From the NCBI GenBank assembly GCA_021731025.1, contig JAKFYD010000015.1, forward strand, positions 1 through 64,000: a DNA stretch of 64,000 nucleotides, given 5' to 3'. Positions 18,159-27,030 of the stretch are shown one piece after another (position 1 is the first letter of the stretch; the number at the start of each line of letters is the position of its first letter). This DNA is from Pseudobdellovibrionaceae bacterium. GTDB taxonomy: Bacteria > Bdellovibrionota > Bdellovibrionia > Bdellovibrionales > Bdellovibrionaceae. The translations under genes and the position numbers were made by a program. Below the pieces are notes generated by a model. The model made no database searches and was not told the origin of the DNA. It saw only the letters and a list, made by a program, of their open reading frames with translations.

Positions 18159-19208
18159 TTATTTACCAGTGCTGGCTTTAACTAACTTGATGAAGCTTCC
18201 CAATTTATCAGCCGCTACTTTTTTGAAGCCAATGACAGTGGTTTCTTGACCCTTGTCGAGATTAAGTTGGGCTTCGACTTGTTCTGCGCCTAAAGTTAGA
18301 ATTGCTTCTTGCTTCGCTGAAGAATCTTTTACTTGCGCCGAAAGAACTTTGATCGAGCTCGCATCAACTTTAAGGGTATAACTTGAAGACTCTGCGCCTG
18401 GGATTTCAACGCCTAAAATTTCAGTGAGCTCGGCTTTTGAAAAAGCCTTTTGTTGAATTCTTTCTGTAATTAAATAGCTTTCAGCTTCAGTGGCAATTGC
18501 AGGATCGATCTCGACGTTTAAACGCTCGTGAGATAGATCGGAAATTTGCACATGGGTGGAAAGTTCCCACTCGGACTTCTTTAGTTTAAGAACCGAAGTT
18601 TCTTCTTTCAGTTCATTTTTGACTTTTTCGACAGAGCCATGAGCAGTCACTTTAAACTTAAACAGAGGAACTAAAGCTAATGATGTTTTGAGATCGTCCG
18701 AAACTTGTTTGGTCGCAGCTTTTGTTTTTACGGAAGCCATGATTTTCGGATTAACTTTTAGTTTTTGTAAAGTGATCTTAGATTTCAAACCTTCTTCAGA
18801 GAGCGCCAATGATTTCTCAACAGGACTGAGATCTTCAATGCGAGCCAGCTTATAGGCAGTTACATGATTGCGATCAACACCGAAGACGACTTGAAGTTCT
18901 TCATTTTTTTTGCCCGTAACTTCTAGGTTTCGAAACAAGAAAAGGAAACGATCAGGAACACCTTGAGTGTCGACCAAAACAGTATTTCGTTCACTTCCTA
19001 GCAATACCTCTTGTTTTACGACAGCTTTTTTCCCTTCTGTGGTTTTAACCTTAAGCTGAACATCTTGAAGCTCAGCCACAGAAAAAGTTCCTGCGACCTG
19101 GTCCTCAGGAAGGCTGGCCTCGCGTTTTTTTGCGCAGCCAAAAGCTAAAGCTCCAGAAATCCCAAATGCCAAGGCAAAAGTAAGTGGAGTTTGCGAAAAT
19201 GTTTTCAT
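18159..19208 (-). CDS. Lipoprotein of unknown function
   Basis: A 349-residue protein with a signal ending AFGC at Cys25, then CAKKREA, fitting a lipoprotein. The mature part is rich in Lys, Glu, Val and Ser and appears beta-rich without a named domain. ATG 19208 has AAAGGATCAGTT upstream; a TTG 15 nt earlier is less likely. It is the last gene of an operon of three exported proteins (20448 to 18159). The context suggests that this lipoprotein and the barrel-like protein before it act together at the outer membrane. Confidence 0.65.
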   Translation of the reverse strand: MKTFSQTPLTFALAFGISGALAFGCAKKREASLPEDQVAGTFSVAELQDVQLKVKTTEGKKAVVKQEVLLGSERNTVLVDTQGVPDRFLFLFRNLEVTGKKNEELQVVFGVDRNHVTAYKLARIEDLSPVEKSLALSEEGLKSKITLQKLKVNPKIMASVKTKAATKQVSDDLKTSLALVPLFKFKVTAHGSVEKVKNELKEETSVLKLKKSEWELSTHVQISDLSHERLNVEIDPAIATEAESYLITERIQQKAFSKAELTEILGVEIPGAESSSYTLKVDASSIKVLSAQVKDSSAKQEAILTLGAEQVEAQLNLDKGQETTVIGFKKVAADKLGSFIKLVKASTGK

Positions 19209-19219
19209 AACTGATCCTT

Positions 19220-20134
19220 TCAAAAATTCACCGTCGTTGATGCATAGACAAGCGAAGAATTTTCGTTAATTAATAAAATATTATTATCTTGCCCATTGGG
19301 TCTTAAGGCTGAGCCGGTATTCGCATGACCTATAGAGATTCCGATCATAGAGTTAAAGTCGTAACCTAAGTCTTGGAAATGGACGAAAGATTCACGCAGT
19401 TGATTCTGGTAGCTCAGAGTATTTATGTGAAGGAAAGCCGTCGAAATACTCATTTTTCCGAAAGTGTAGCCCGCTGAAATCTTTTGTATGGACGAGTAAG
19501 CACTGTTTGGCTTTCCATCCGTCGCATTTTCGAATTTGTGAAGATTTTTTGTCAACGAAAGTGAAAACTTAAAATCAAAGCCTGGAATAAAGGTGCCGGG
19601 AGAAAAGCTAAATCGAGCTACTCCGCCGAGAGCACCTGAAAATTCTTTGTTTATGTTCGAGTCTTTAGACATGGGTAGAATTCCAATGATTCCTGGTGAA
19701 AGTAGAAGTTGTGAAAAAAGCGGGGCTGCTTTTCTGTAAACACCTAAATTGAGATCGTCCCAATCGCCTTCTTGAGTCTTTGTATTTTGACTGTAATAGA
19801 ATAAGGAATCAGTTTTGTAATTTTCTGAAATCTGATAGCTAAATTTGAGACTGCCATCCAGACTGGATTTATAAGATCCATCTTGGCGATCCACTAAACT
19901 TCCATATTGAGCCAAGTTGAATGAACCGCCAAATGCTGGAGGAGGCGCCTTTTCCTGGGATATTTTCTTTTGCAATCGGCGAATTGATTTAGCTTGCGAA
20001 AAAGTGGGGTTTGTTGAAGTGGAAGCTGTATTCACTGTCGGGCTTGTGGCTAAAGCTGTTGAAAAGCCAAATGCCACTCCGAAAGTGGCAATAAGACGAC
20101 CAATGAATAAAGAGGAGCGGTTTAAATCCATCAT
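19220..20134 (-). CDS. Exported, probably outer-membrane beta-barrel protein
   Basis: A 304-residue protein with a signal peptide ending near ALA at about residue 29. After a short Lys/Pro-rich linker the rest has alternating strands with aromatic girdle residues and no Cys, and ends in VNF, a final aromatic that fits a beta-barrel sorting signal. The start codons overlap the stop of the upstream gene in ATGATGA, so translation is probably coupled. Related barrels are transporters or porins; no family is certain here. Confidence 0.6.
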   Translation of the reverse strand: MMDLNRSSLFIGRLIATFGVAFGFSTALATSPTVNTASTSTNPTFSQAKSIRRLQKKISQEKAPPPAFGGSFNLAQYGSLVDRQDGSYKSSLDGSLKFSYQISENYKTDSLFYYSQNTKTQEGDWDDLNLGVYRKAAPLFSQLLLSPGIIGILPMSKDSNINKEFSGALGGVARFSFSPGTFIPGFDFKFSLSLTKNLHKFENATDGKPNSAYSSIQKISAGYTFGKMSISTAFLHINTLSYQNQLRESFVHFQDLGYDFNSMIGISIGHANTGSALRPNGQDNNILLINENSSLVYASTTVNF

Positions 20135-20448
20135 CTTCTCATTCGTAATGCTGATTTCCCTGCAGAAGAGCAGTATGATTTCGCAACGTAAACTTTGCGG
20201 GAATTAACAGCGGCTCGAGGAACTTTAATGAACTGAATTTGGCGGTCAGACATGCGGCTCATTTCTGCCGTCGATTTCCAACCAATTTTTGTCTTTTGAA
20301 CAGTCTCATTGTAGTAGCAATGACCTGTCATTTCTTTATACAGTTGTTGCCCTGATTTGGAACCTAATCCTAGGCTATATTGCTTGCGAGCAGCGAAGGC
20401 AGGAATGGTGAATGCCAGAGCTAATAAAATGCAGATAATGTTTTTCAT
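20131..20448 (-). CDS. Small exported basic protein
   Basis: A 105-residue protein with a clean signal peptide (about 19 residues, ending AFA). The mature 86 residues are basic and contain two Cys (GHCYYN and KSYCSS) that could pair. ATG 20448 has GAGGAAATT directly upstream, so an in-frame start 84 nt earlier is rejected. It opens the operon with the barrel-like protein and lipoprotein genes. No domain recognised. Confidence 0.65.
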   Translation of the reverse strand: MKNIICILLALAFTIPAFAARKQYSLGLGSKSGQQLYKEMTGHCYYNETVQKTKIGWKSTAEMSRMSDRQIQFIKVPRAAVNSRKVYVAKSYCSSAGKSALRMRR

Positions 20449-20597
20449 AATTTCCTCGATGTTATTAGAAGCTTTGAATTTCAATTCTGGGACCAAGAGC
20501 AAAATTCGTTGTCCTGTCAAAAACTTAAACAAGGATAGTTTATCAAATCGTTAAAGGTGAATTTTAGCGGGCTCAATTGTTGCTATTTCGCAATATC

Positions 20598-21521
20598 ATG
20601 AATAGTGCTACTCTTGTCCGAGAAATTTTATTCTGTATTGTTTTCCTTATTGTTTCAGTTAAATCATGGGCTGAATCCAGTATTCCCATTATACCTTCCT
20701 ATTTACCTAACTCTTGTATTGTTGATGCCAATGATCCTTACGAGCCAAATGTTAAGATGGATCATGGCCCACTTAAAGGTCTTTGCGTAATTCCTGTAAG
20801 CCGCCGAAGTGTTAAAATTCTTGAAGTGCAAGAATCCCGACTTTATTTTCCACCGGCAGCAGGAAAAGTCGTTGTCGCTAATTTTAGTCACTTGAACAAA
20901 TTTTGGATTGCGCAAATTCCCGTGCAACAGGTGAAAAATCTTATTTTGCAAATTCAATATTTTCCTGTTCTTTCTTTTCCAAAAATTGATATCGCCCATA
21001 CTCAATTTTTATTTGAGTTTGAAGAAGGTGCGGAAATTTTATTGCTTCCACAGATAAAAAATCCTTCGGCCCCTAGCCCAATTAAACTTAATAGAATGAT
21101 TTTTTCAGTTGAGAATATTGGGCCTTATGGGGAATTGTTCGATGCTTTTAAAGGATTAAAGGGCCATTACAACCTTGCCTATCGAGCCGTATCTCTGTCA
21201 GACAAGTACAAATGGATGGTCGAGGAATTTGGCAACGTGGTTGAACAAAAGCAGGTAAAGTTGCAAGCGGCGCAGGTTCGTTCAGTTTTGTTAGAAAGTT
21301 TACGCCGGGCCACAGAGTGGAGTACTCGTCGAGAATATAATACTTTGAGGGTTAACTGTGTTTCGGAGCAATTTAGCATTTTAGATCAAGTTCTCAATAT
21401 TAAGGGTTTGCCGAAACCTTTTATCCCAAATCTAGCAATTCAGGCTTTATGGGCCAGAGATTTATTGGATATGAAAGTTAAAATTCCTTCGTTAAATGAG
21501 TCTTACGATGGCCAACCTTAA
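20598..21521 (+). CDS. Exported DUF4105 (Lnb-like) protein
   Basis: A 307-residue protein with a signal peptide ending SWA. The order of motifs fits DUF4105: AHTQFLF, then a glycine-rich turn, a GLKGHYNLAYR segment, a helix in the EEFGN region, then an NxLRVNCVSEQF block with the conserved Asn-Cys. DUF4105 includes Lnb, which transfers an acyl chain within lipoproteins using a Cys and a His, and the His and Cys are present. The match is by motif order and not a database search. TTG 20577 is another possible start. The gene overlaps the fatty acid hydroxylase gene by 26 nt. Confidence 0.55.
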   Translation: MNSATLVREILFCIVFLIVSVKSWAESSIPIIPSYLPNSCIVDANDPYEPNVKMDHGPLKGLCVIPVSRRSVKILEVQESRLYFPPAAGKVVVANFSHLNKFWIAQIPVQQVKNLILQIQYFPVLSFPKIDIAHTQFLFEFEEGAEILLLPQIKNPSAPSPIKLNRMIFSVENIGPYGELFDAFKGLKGHYNLAYRAVSLSDKYKWMVEEFGNVVEQKQVKLQAAQVRSVLLESLRRATEWSTRREYNTLRVNCVSEQFSILDQVLNIKGLPKPFIPNLAIQALWARDLLDMKVKIPSLNESYDGQP

Positions 21522-22284
21522 AAAAATAATTTATCCCTTCGTGCTCATGTTTTCGTTTGGATTTTTATTTATACTGCAATCTTTTACGCATTTAGAATTT
21601 AAGTTAATATCTACCATTGCTTTGCTAGCAACAATTGTCCTTGTCGCTCGATTAGAACAGATTTTACCTTACCGCAAAGATTGGAATCAGAGTCCTGGTG
21701 ATCACAGAATGGATTTTTTATTTACAATGATTTTATTTCCACTCATCGTGGGTCTTTGCCAGGGAATAATTCAATTTATGCCTGAAAATTTAAAAGTTCT
21801 CGATTTAACTGTAACGCCCGTGTTAGTTCAGTTTCTCGTGGCTTTAATTGCCGCCGAATTCTTATTTTATTGGTTGCATCGCTTGTTTCATGAAAGTACC
21901 AGTTTGTGGAAAATTCACTATCGACATCATTCGGTACGTCGCGTTTATTGGATGAACGCAGGCACTTTTAATCCCATCGATTTATTTTTAAATTTCTTCC
22001 TGTATTGTTTGCCCTTCGCTTTTTTGAAGACGGAGCCTATAGCCTTCGAATATGTCCTTTATTTTTCGGCTGTGACCGGGTTAATGGAACATGCCAATAT
22101 TGATTTTCGCGCGGGTTTTCTCAATTATATTTTTAATACGGCTGAACTTCATCGATGGCACCATAGTGTCGTCATCAATGAATCCCAAACGAATTATGGG
22201 AAAGCTTTGTCGATCTTCGATGTGTTGTTCGCAACTCTCAAAACTTCAAAGACAGATCATGTCACCAATGTTGGTGTAGAGTGA
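21496..22284 (+). CDS. Fatty acid hydroxylase / sterol desaturase family protein
   Basis: A 262-residue membrane protein with the di-iron histidine clusters of the family: HRLFH, HYRHH, the HAN segment and HRWHH. About four hydrophobic segments place the clusters on the cytoplasmic face. Family members hydroxylate or desaturate lipids or cleave ether bonds. It overlaps the end of the DUF4105 gene by 26 nt, suggesting coupled translation. ATG 21496 or the Met five codons later may be the true start. Confidence 0.88.
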   Translation: MSLTMANLKKIIYPFVLMFSFGFLFILQSFTHLEFKLISTIALLATIVLVARLEQILPYRKDWNQSPGDHRMDFLFTMILFPLIVGLCQGIIQFMPENLKVLDLTVTPVLVQFLVALIAAEFLFYWLHRLFHESTSLWKIHYRHHSVRRVYWMNAGTFNPIDLFLNFFLYCLPFAFLKTEPIAFEYVLYFSAVTGLMEHANIDFRAGFLNYIFNTAELHRWHHSVVINESQTNYGKALSIFDVLFATLKTSKTDHVTNVGVE

Positions 22285-22306
22285 TGTCAACTAACTTGAC
22301 ATCACT
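22280..22306 (+). repeat. Perfect 11-bp inverted repeat at gene end
   Basis: AGTGATGTCAA, loop CTAAC and TTGACATCACT form a perfect hairpin. The left arm contains the stop codon of the hydroxylase gene. The sequence after the right arm (GTATAAAAT) is AT-rich but has no long T run, so it is a weak terminator at best. A dyad binding site for a regulator of the following gene is the alternative. Confidence 0.5.
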
Positions 22307-22362
22307 GTATAAAATACCTCCCCGTAGTGAAGTTAAAAGAATTGTGGTAGAACTAGAAAGTT

Positions 22363-23250
22363 ATGGAAAATAATCCGACGAAAAAAGGGCAACTTGAATT
22401 GGGCTTACAGCGAGCTCGAGAAAAAGATCGTAACCACCACTTGGGTGGTCGCAGTTTTTATTTTTTCGATTTCGATGATAACATTGCTTTTTTGCCAACA
22501 CCCTTAGTGCTATTCCATAAAGAAACAAATAAAGAACTGCATATCACCAGTGGAGAGTGGGCAAGAGCTCATTCCATCATTGGGATTTCAGGAGCTTATC
22601 AAGATTATGAAATCCGCTTCGATGATCGCGCAGGAACATTTCGCTACTTTCGCGATCATGAAATTAATGAATTGCAGCGCTTAGGTCATGATCATCAAAT
22701 CTTTGTTAAACATGTCAAAGATGTGCTTCAGCTTCCTGATTTCGATTGGAAAGGGCCTTCGTGGGAATGCTTTTATCACGCGACCTTTAACCAACGACCA
22801 ATTTCAGTGATCACGGCTCGTGGTCATAGTGCAGAAACTTTGAAGCAAGGCATACGTGCTTTTGTCGAGCATCAGATTTTGCCGCTAGAGCCCAATTACC
22901 TGAGTCTTTTTCCAGTAAGCCATAGTGAAACTCGATTGGAACTGGGAGATCATGATTTAAAAATGAACACTGCAGAGCTGAAACAGCGTGCCATTAGAGC
23001 TTCCGTCGAAAAAGCGATTGAAGTTTACGGTTACAATGACCATCACCGTTTTGGAATGTCTGATGATGATCCTAAAAATCTGCAGCTGATTTATGACGAA
23101 ATGAAACGTCTCAAAAACGATTATCCACAGATGTCATTTTTTCTGATCGAGACGCATAACGGTAATTTTATTAAACACGAGATCACTTTATCGACCACAC
23201 AATCTATTGTGTTGGCGCATCATCAACTGAATCTTTTCGAGACGCTTTAG
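22363..23250 (+). CDS. HAD-like hydrolase
   Basis: A 295-residue soluble protein with HAD elements: FDFDDN near residues 35-40 gives two Asp of motif I, VITARGHS is motif II, and GMSDDDPKN near residue 229 is motif IV. A His-rich stretch lies between. The family is phosphatase-like, but the second motif I residue pattern (DFDDNIAF) differs from the usual DxDxT, so the chemistry is uncertain. It has its own spacing from neighbours and no clear partner. Confidence 0.7.
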   Translation: MENNPTKKGQLELGLQRAREKDRNHHLGGRSFYFFDFDDNIAFLPTPLVLFHKETNKELHITSGEWARAHSIIGISGAYQDYEIRFDDRAGTFRYFRDHEINELQRLGHDHQIFVKHVKDVLQLPDFDWKGPSWECFYHATFNQRPISVITARGHSAETLKQGIRAFVEHQILPLEPNYLSLFPVSHSETRLELGDHDLKMNTAELKQRAIRASVEKAIEVYGYNDHHRFGMSDDDPKNLQLIYDEMKRLKNDYPQMSFFLIETHNGNFIKHEITLSTTQSIVLAHHQLNLFETL

Positions 23251-23327
23251 GCTAAAGTCCAGGCCACTTAAATTTGCAGGACAGCAACCGATGAGTCCTT
23301 TATCCTTATATGATAAAGGTAGGTTCT

Positions 23328-25328
23328 ATGAGACCACGATTATTTGTATTTGTAGCGGGACTTCTATTTCTTTTTCAAACTCAGTTCAGTCAGGCACAGA
23401 ATAAAAGCAACTTAGAGTGCCGCTATCTTCCGATGATAGAGGAAGGTTTTCTTCGAAATCACGTTAAATACAATAAACGAGATAAAGAATTAGAAAATCA
23501 ATTGGTTGATCAATACATCAAACGTTTGGATGGAACCAAAATTTATCTGACTCAAGATGATGTTGCGAAAATAAAAAAGATGATGAACGGGATTTTTGAC
23601 AAAACAAAAAATAATGATTGTTCATTTCTGGAAGAATCACAAAAGATTGTCTTAGAGCGCGTTCGTGATCGAGCTGAATTCGCAAAAAGCTTTTTGGGTA
23701 AGTCTTATAAATTTGATTCGAAAGTCGAATTTTCTTTTGATCCCGATACGAAATCTTTTCCGAAAAATAAAGACGAAGCTAACGATTATCTTAAAAAGTA
23801 CATTCATTTCCAAATTGCGAATTACTTGGCAACAGATATGAAACTGGAAGAAGCGAAATCCAATGTTTTGAAAAGCTATGAGCGTGCCTTAAAACGCATG
23901 CGTGAAACTGACCGAGATGATCTTTATTCAGGGTATCTGGATAGTTTTGCTCGGGCGCTTGATCCTCACTCGAGCTTCTTTTCTCGCGATGTTTTGGAAG
24001 ATTTCGAAATCCAAATGCGACTTTCTTTGGAAGGGATCGGTGCGACTCTTTCTTCCCAGGATGGATTTACCGTGGTTGAACAATTGGTTCCCGGCGGAGC
24101 GGCTGCTCGTTCAAGTTTGATTGAACCTCAAGATAAAATCATTGCTGTTGGTCAAGAAACTGGGCCGATGGAAAATGTGATCGACGAAGATTTAAAAGAT
24201 GTGGTTAAAAAAATTCGCGGGAAAAAAGGAACAAAAGTTCGACTCGCAATCATGCGTAAAGCCGGTGATGGAAAAAAACGTCTTGAAGTCACCTTGGTTC
24301 GTGACAAAGTTAATTTAGAAGACGAAGCCGCACAAATTCATTACATCAACAAAGATGTCAATGGAGTGAAAAAGAAATTAGGGGTTATTAATTTCCCCTC
24401 TTTCTACGCGGATTCTCGACGGGGTGGCCGCTCGAGCGCAACGGATCTGAAAAATTTAATTAAAAATGCAAGAGACAGCAAAGCGGATGGATTGGTCTTA
24501 GACCTTTCTAATAACGGTGGCGGAAGTTTAGAAGACGCTGTTAAAATTGCGGGATTATTCTTTAAAAAAGGAAACGTGGTTAAACAATCGGCACGTGGAG
24601 AAAATAAAGTTGAGCAAACTTTAAACGATGAAGATGCGATGGTGGATTGGTCAGGCCCGTTAGTGGTGCTCACCAGCCGTATCAGTGCCAGTGCTTCCGA
24701 AATCGTCGCGGGAACTTTGCAAGATTATAAGCGTGCGGTGATTGTTGGTGGAGATCACACCTTTGGTAAAGGCAGCGTTCAATCGGTTATGCCAATACCA
24801 AATAATCTTGGTGCTATTAAAGTTACCGTCGGGATGTTTTTTATTCCCGGTGGAAAATCAACTCAACATCAAGGGGTTGAGGCCGACGTGAGCTTGCCTG
24901 GCCCTTACAGCACCGACGAGATTGGTGAAAAATCATTGGACTACAGTTTGCCTCCTAAGACGATCGAGTCTTTTGTTTCGAAGGAAGCCTACGTTCACGA
25001 AGGTGAAGGAGCTTGGCACGAAATCAAACCCGATTGGTTGAAAACCTTAAAAGACAAGTCTGTTGCTCGCGTTGATAAATCGGAAGACTTTAAAAAGGTT
25101 CTCGAAGAAATCAAAAAATCAAAAGAGCGGGGCAAAATCATTAAGGTGAGCGAAGTTCTTAAAGATAAAAACGAAAAAGAGAAAAAAGAAAAAGCGAAGA
25201 AGAAGTTAAGTAAGGATGAAAAAACAAAAGAGTATTTAAAACGGGCTGACATCCAAGAAGCATCAAATGTATTGATGGATCTCATCCAGGTTGAAAATAC
25301 AAAGATGCCTCCTCAAGCCAATAATTAG
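23328..25328 (+). CDS. Carboxy-terminal processing protease (Prc/CtpA, S41)
   Basis: A 666-residue exported protease with a signal peptide ending SQA. A PDZ domain spans about residues 220-310 (with EGIGATL), and the S41 core follows with the oxyanion segment and SASASE, where Ser455 is the likely nucleophile and Lys481 in TFGKG its base. The length is like E. coli Prc (about 680), and a Lys-rich region with the pattern found in Prc follows. It would trim periplasmic or lipid-linked proteins. ATG 23328 has AAAGGTAGG before it. Confidence 0.92.
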   Translation: MRPRLFVFVAGLLFLFQTQFSQAQNKSNLECRYLPMIEEGFLRNHVKYNKRDKELENQLVDQYIKRLDGTKIYLTQDDVAKIKKMMNGIFDKTKNNDCSFLEESQKIVLERVRDRAEFAKSFLGKSYKFDSKVEFSFDPDTKSFPKNKDEANDYLKKYIHFQIANYLATDMKLEEAKSNVLKSYERALKRMRETDRDDLYSGYLDSFARALDPHSSFFSRDVLEDFEIQMRLSLEGIGATLSSQDGFTVVEQLVPGGAAARSSLIEPQDKIIAVGQETGPMENVIDEDLKDVVKKIRGKKGTKVRLAIMRKAGDGKKRLEVTLVRDKVNLEDEAAQIHYINKDVNGVKKKLGVINFPSFYADSRRGGRSSATDLKNLIKNARDSKADGLVLDLSNNGGGSLEDAVKIAGLFFKKGNVVKQSARGENKVEQTLNDEDAMVDWSGPLVVLTSRISASASEIVAGTLQDYKRAVIVGGDHTFGKGSVQSVMPIPNNLGAIKVTVGMFFIPGGKSTQHQGVEADVSLPGPYSTDEIGEKSLDYSLPPKTIESFVSKEAYVHEGEGAWHEIKPDWLKTLKDKSVARVDKSEDFKKVLEEIKKSKERGKIIKVSEVLKDKNEKEKKEKAKKKLSKDEKTKEYLKRADIQEASNVLMDLIQVENTKMPPQANN

Positions 25329-25331
25329 TGA

Positions 25332-25850
25332 ATGGAATTATCTTTTGAATCAGGATCCGCGATCATCGCGGATCTCAATCTGATCGAGAAGATGGCAACC
25401 CGCCAAGAAGAAGAAAATCAAAATTTCATTAGTTTTTTAAAATCCAGAAATCCCCTCGAATTGGATCAATGGGTCAGCGAAATCAGTAAAGATGTTGCGG
25501 CTCAGATCGATTGCAAAAAGTGCGGAAACTGTTGTCGTTCCTTGACAGTGGCTCCTGATTACCAGGACATTTCTCGTTTGGCGAATGCCCTTCAACAGGA
25601 GACCCATGAGTTTAAAAGGAAATACATGCGAAGGGATCATGTTGGGGACATGGTCTTTAAGCAGAGGCCCTGCCCTATGCTTAAAAATGGATTGTGTTCT
25701 GTCTACGAGGATCGCCCTAAAACCTGCCGAACTTATCCTCATCTGGAAAAAAATAATGTGATTTCCCGCTTGGGAAATGTGTTGAGTAATCTTAAAGTTT
25801 GTCCTATTGCTTTTAATACTTTTGAGCTGCTGAAACTTCGTTTTGCCTGA
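25332..25850 (+). CDS. YkgJ-type zinc or iron cysteine cluster protein
   Basis: A 172-residue protein. The Cys pattern CKKCGNCCRS near residues 60-68, then CPML, CSVYEDRPKTCRTYP, and a late CP, matches the YkgJ/Flagellin-N-methylase-like cluster family, which binds a metal cluster. The biochemical role of these proteins is poorly known. It starts 3 nt after the protease stop, and its 3' end reaches the leader of the E1 alpha gene, so the three may be co-transcribed. Confidence 0.85.
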   Translation: MELSFESGSAIIADLNLIEKMATRQEEENQNFISFLKSRNPLELDQWVSEISKDVAAQIDCKKCGNCCRSLTVAPDYQDISRLANALQQETHEFKRKYMRRDHVGDMVFKQRPCPMLKNGLCSVYEDRPKTCRTYPHLEKNNVISRLGNVLSNLKVCPIAFNTFELLKLRFA

Positions 25851-25929
25851 TGCGCCCCAACATTGGAAGGGCGAGCTTAACGGTTTTAACAAGGTCAGCG
25901 GAATTCAGCGGAACAGAGAAGGAGTTCAC

Positions 25930-27030
25930 TTGAAAATTGCGAATAAGTCGGGTGTTAGAGTGGCGCCAAAATCAAAGACTCAACTTTCATCAAAAAAGAC
26001 ACCGAAGTCGTCGAAACCAAGTTCTGCTAAAAATGCATTTGCAGGTTTATCGAAAGATCTTTTGATCCAGATGCACGACCTGATGGTGAAATCGCGCGTT
26101 CTTGAAGAAAGACTTATTAAAATTTATCGTGCTGGCGAATCTTATTTTTGGATCGGTGGACCCGGAGAAGAAGCTTGGGGTGTACCCTTGGGATTGCTCG
26201 CCAATGTCGGCGAAGGATTGAAGCATGATTTCTTTCATTTACATTATCGTTGTACTCCGACACTGATTGCTTTGGGTATGCCCATGATCGATTCGATTCG
26301 TTTGATGATGAATCGTGCGACTGATCCTTCCACGGGGGGGCGAAATTTTTCAAACCACTATTGTTTTCCTCAGTGGAACGTAGCTCCCGTGACTTCTCCG
26401 ATTGAAGTTCAATACTCGATCGCTTGTGGCACGGCTCATGCGCAAAAGCGGGCCGGTTATAAAACACTGTCTATCGTAACCGGTGGGGATGCTGGAACAG
26501 CTGAAGGTGATTTTGCTTCTTGCTTGGTCTGGGCTTCACGCAAAGGGAATGAATTGCCTTTATTGATCACTGTACAAAATAATAAATGGGGAATTTCGAC
26601 AGGCTTCGAGGGAATGCATGGGGAAACCTACATTGCCGATCGGGCAAAAGCTTTCAATATCAGATCTCGAGTCATCAATGGCAATGATCCTGTTCAAACT
26701 TATTTAGCTCTGAAAGAAGAAATGGAATACATTCGCAAAACGGGAAAGCCTTCTTTTATTGAGGCGCAAGTTTCTCGCTTGTACGGCCATTCGTCAGCCA
26801 GTGGCGCCAATCCTGTGAATAACGAAGTGGACTGCGTGAAAGAATTTGAAAAAAAATTAATTCAAAGCGGATACATCACTCAGGATAAGGCTCAAGCTCT
26901 TTGGGATAAGTACGAGGAAGAAGGAGTTCGCGCCGTCGAGCAAGCTCGCAGCGAACCAGTTCCTACCGCGGAAAGCGTTTGGGATCACACTTACGCCAAC
27001 AATGAAAATGCCGATTGGAGGAAATTCTAA
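25930..27030 (+). CDS. 2-oxoacid dehydrogenase E1 component, alpha subunit
   Basis: A 366-residue thiamine-diphosphate enzyme subunit. GGDAGTAEGDF and the later NN of QNNKWGIST fit the TPP-binding motif (GDG...NN). A Lys/Ser-rich N-terminal extension of about 35 residues precedes the domain. The start is TTG 25930, supported by AGAAGGAG 8 nt upstream, and earlier in-frame starts lack this. It pairs with the E1 beta gene at once downstream. The sequence type suits branched-chain 2-oxoacids or a related acid, but E2 and E3 genes are not in the window. Confidence 0.88.
   Translation: MKIANKSGVRVAPKSKTQLSSKKTPKSSKPSSAKNAFAGLSKDLLIQMHDLMVKSRVLEERLIKIYRAGESYFWIGGPGEEAWGVPLGLLANVGEGLKHDFFHLHYRCTPTLIALGMPMIDSIRLMMNRATDPSTGGRNFSNHYCFPQWNVAPVTSPIEVQYSIACGTAHAQKRAGYKTLSIVTGGDAGTAEGDFASCLVWASRKGNELPLLITVQNNKWGISTGFEGMHGETYIADRAKAFNIRSRVINGNDPVQTYLALKEEMEYIRKTGKPSFIEAQVSRLYGHSSASGANPVNNEVDCVKEFEKKLIQSGYITQDKAQALWDKYEEEGVRAVEQARSEPVPTAESVWDHTYANNENADWRKF

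Noticed and set aside
22296-22314. TTGACA followed by TATAAAAT after the fatty acid hydroxylase gene
   Set aside because: The two boxes are only about 7 nt apart, so they cannot form a normal -35/-10 promoter. The TTGACA is explained by the inverted repeat.
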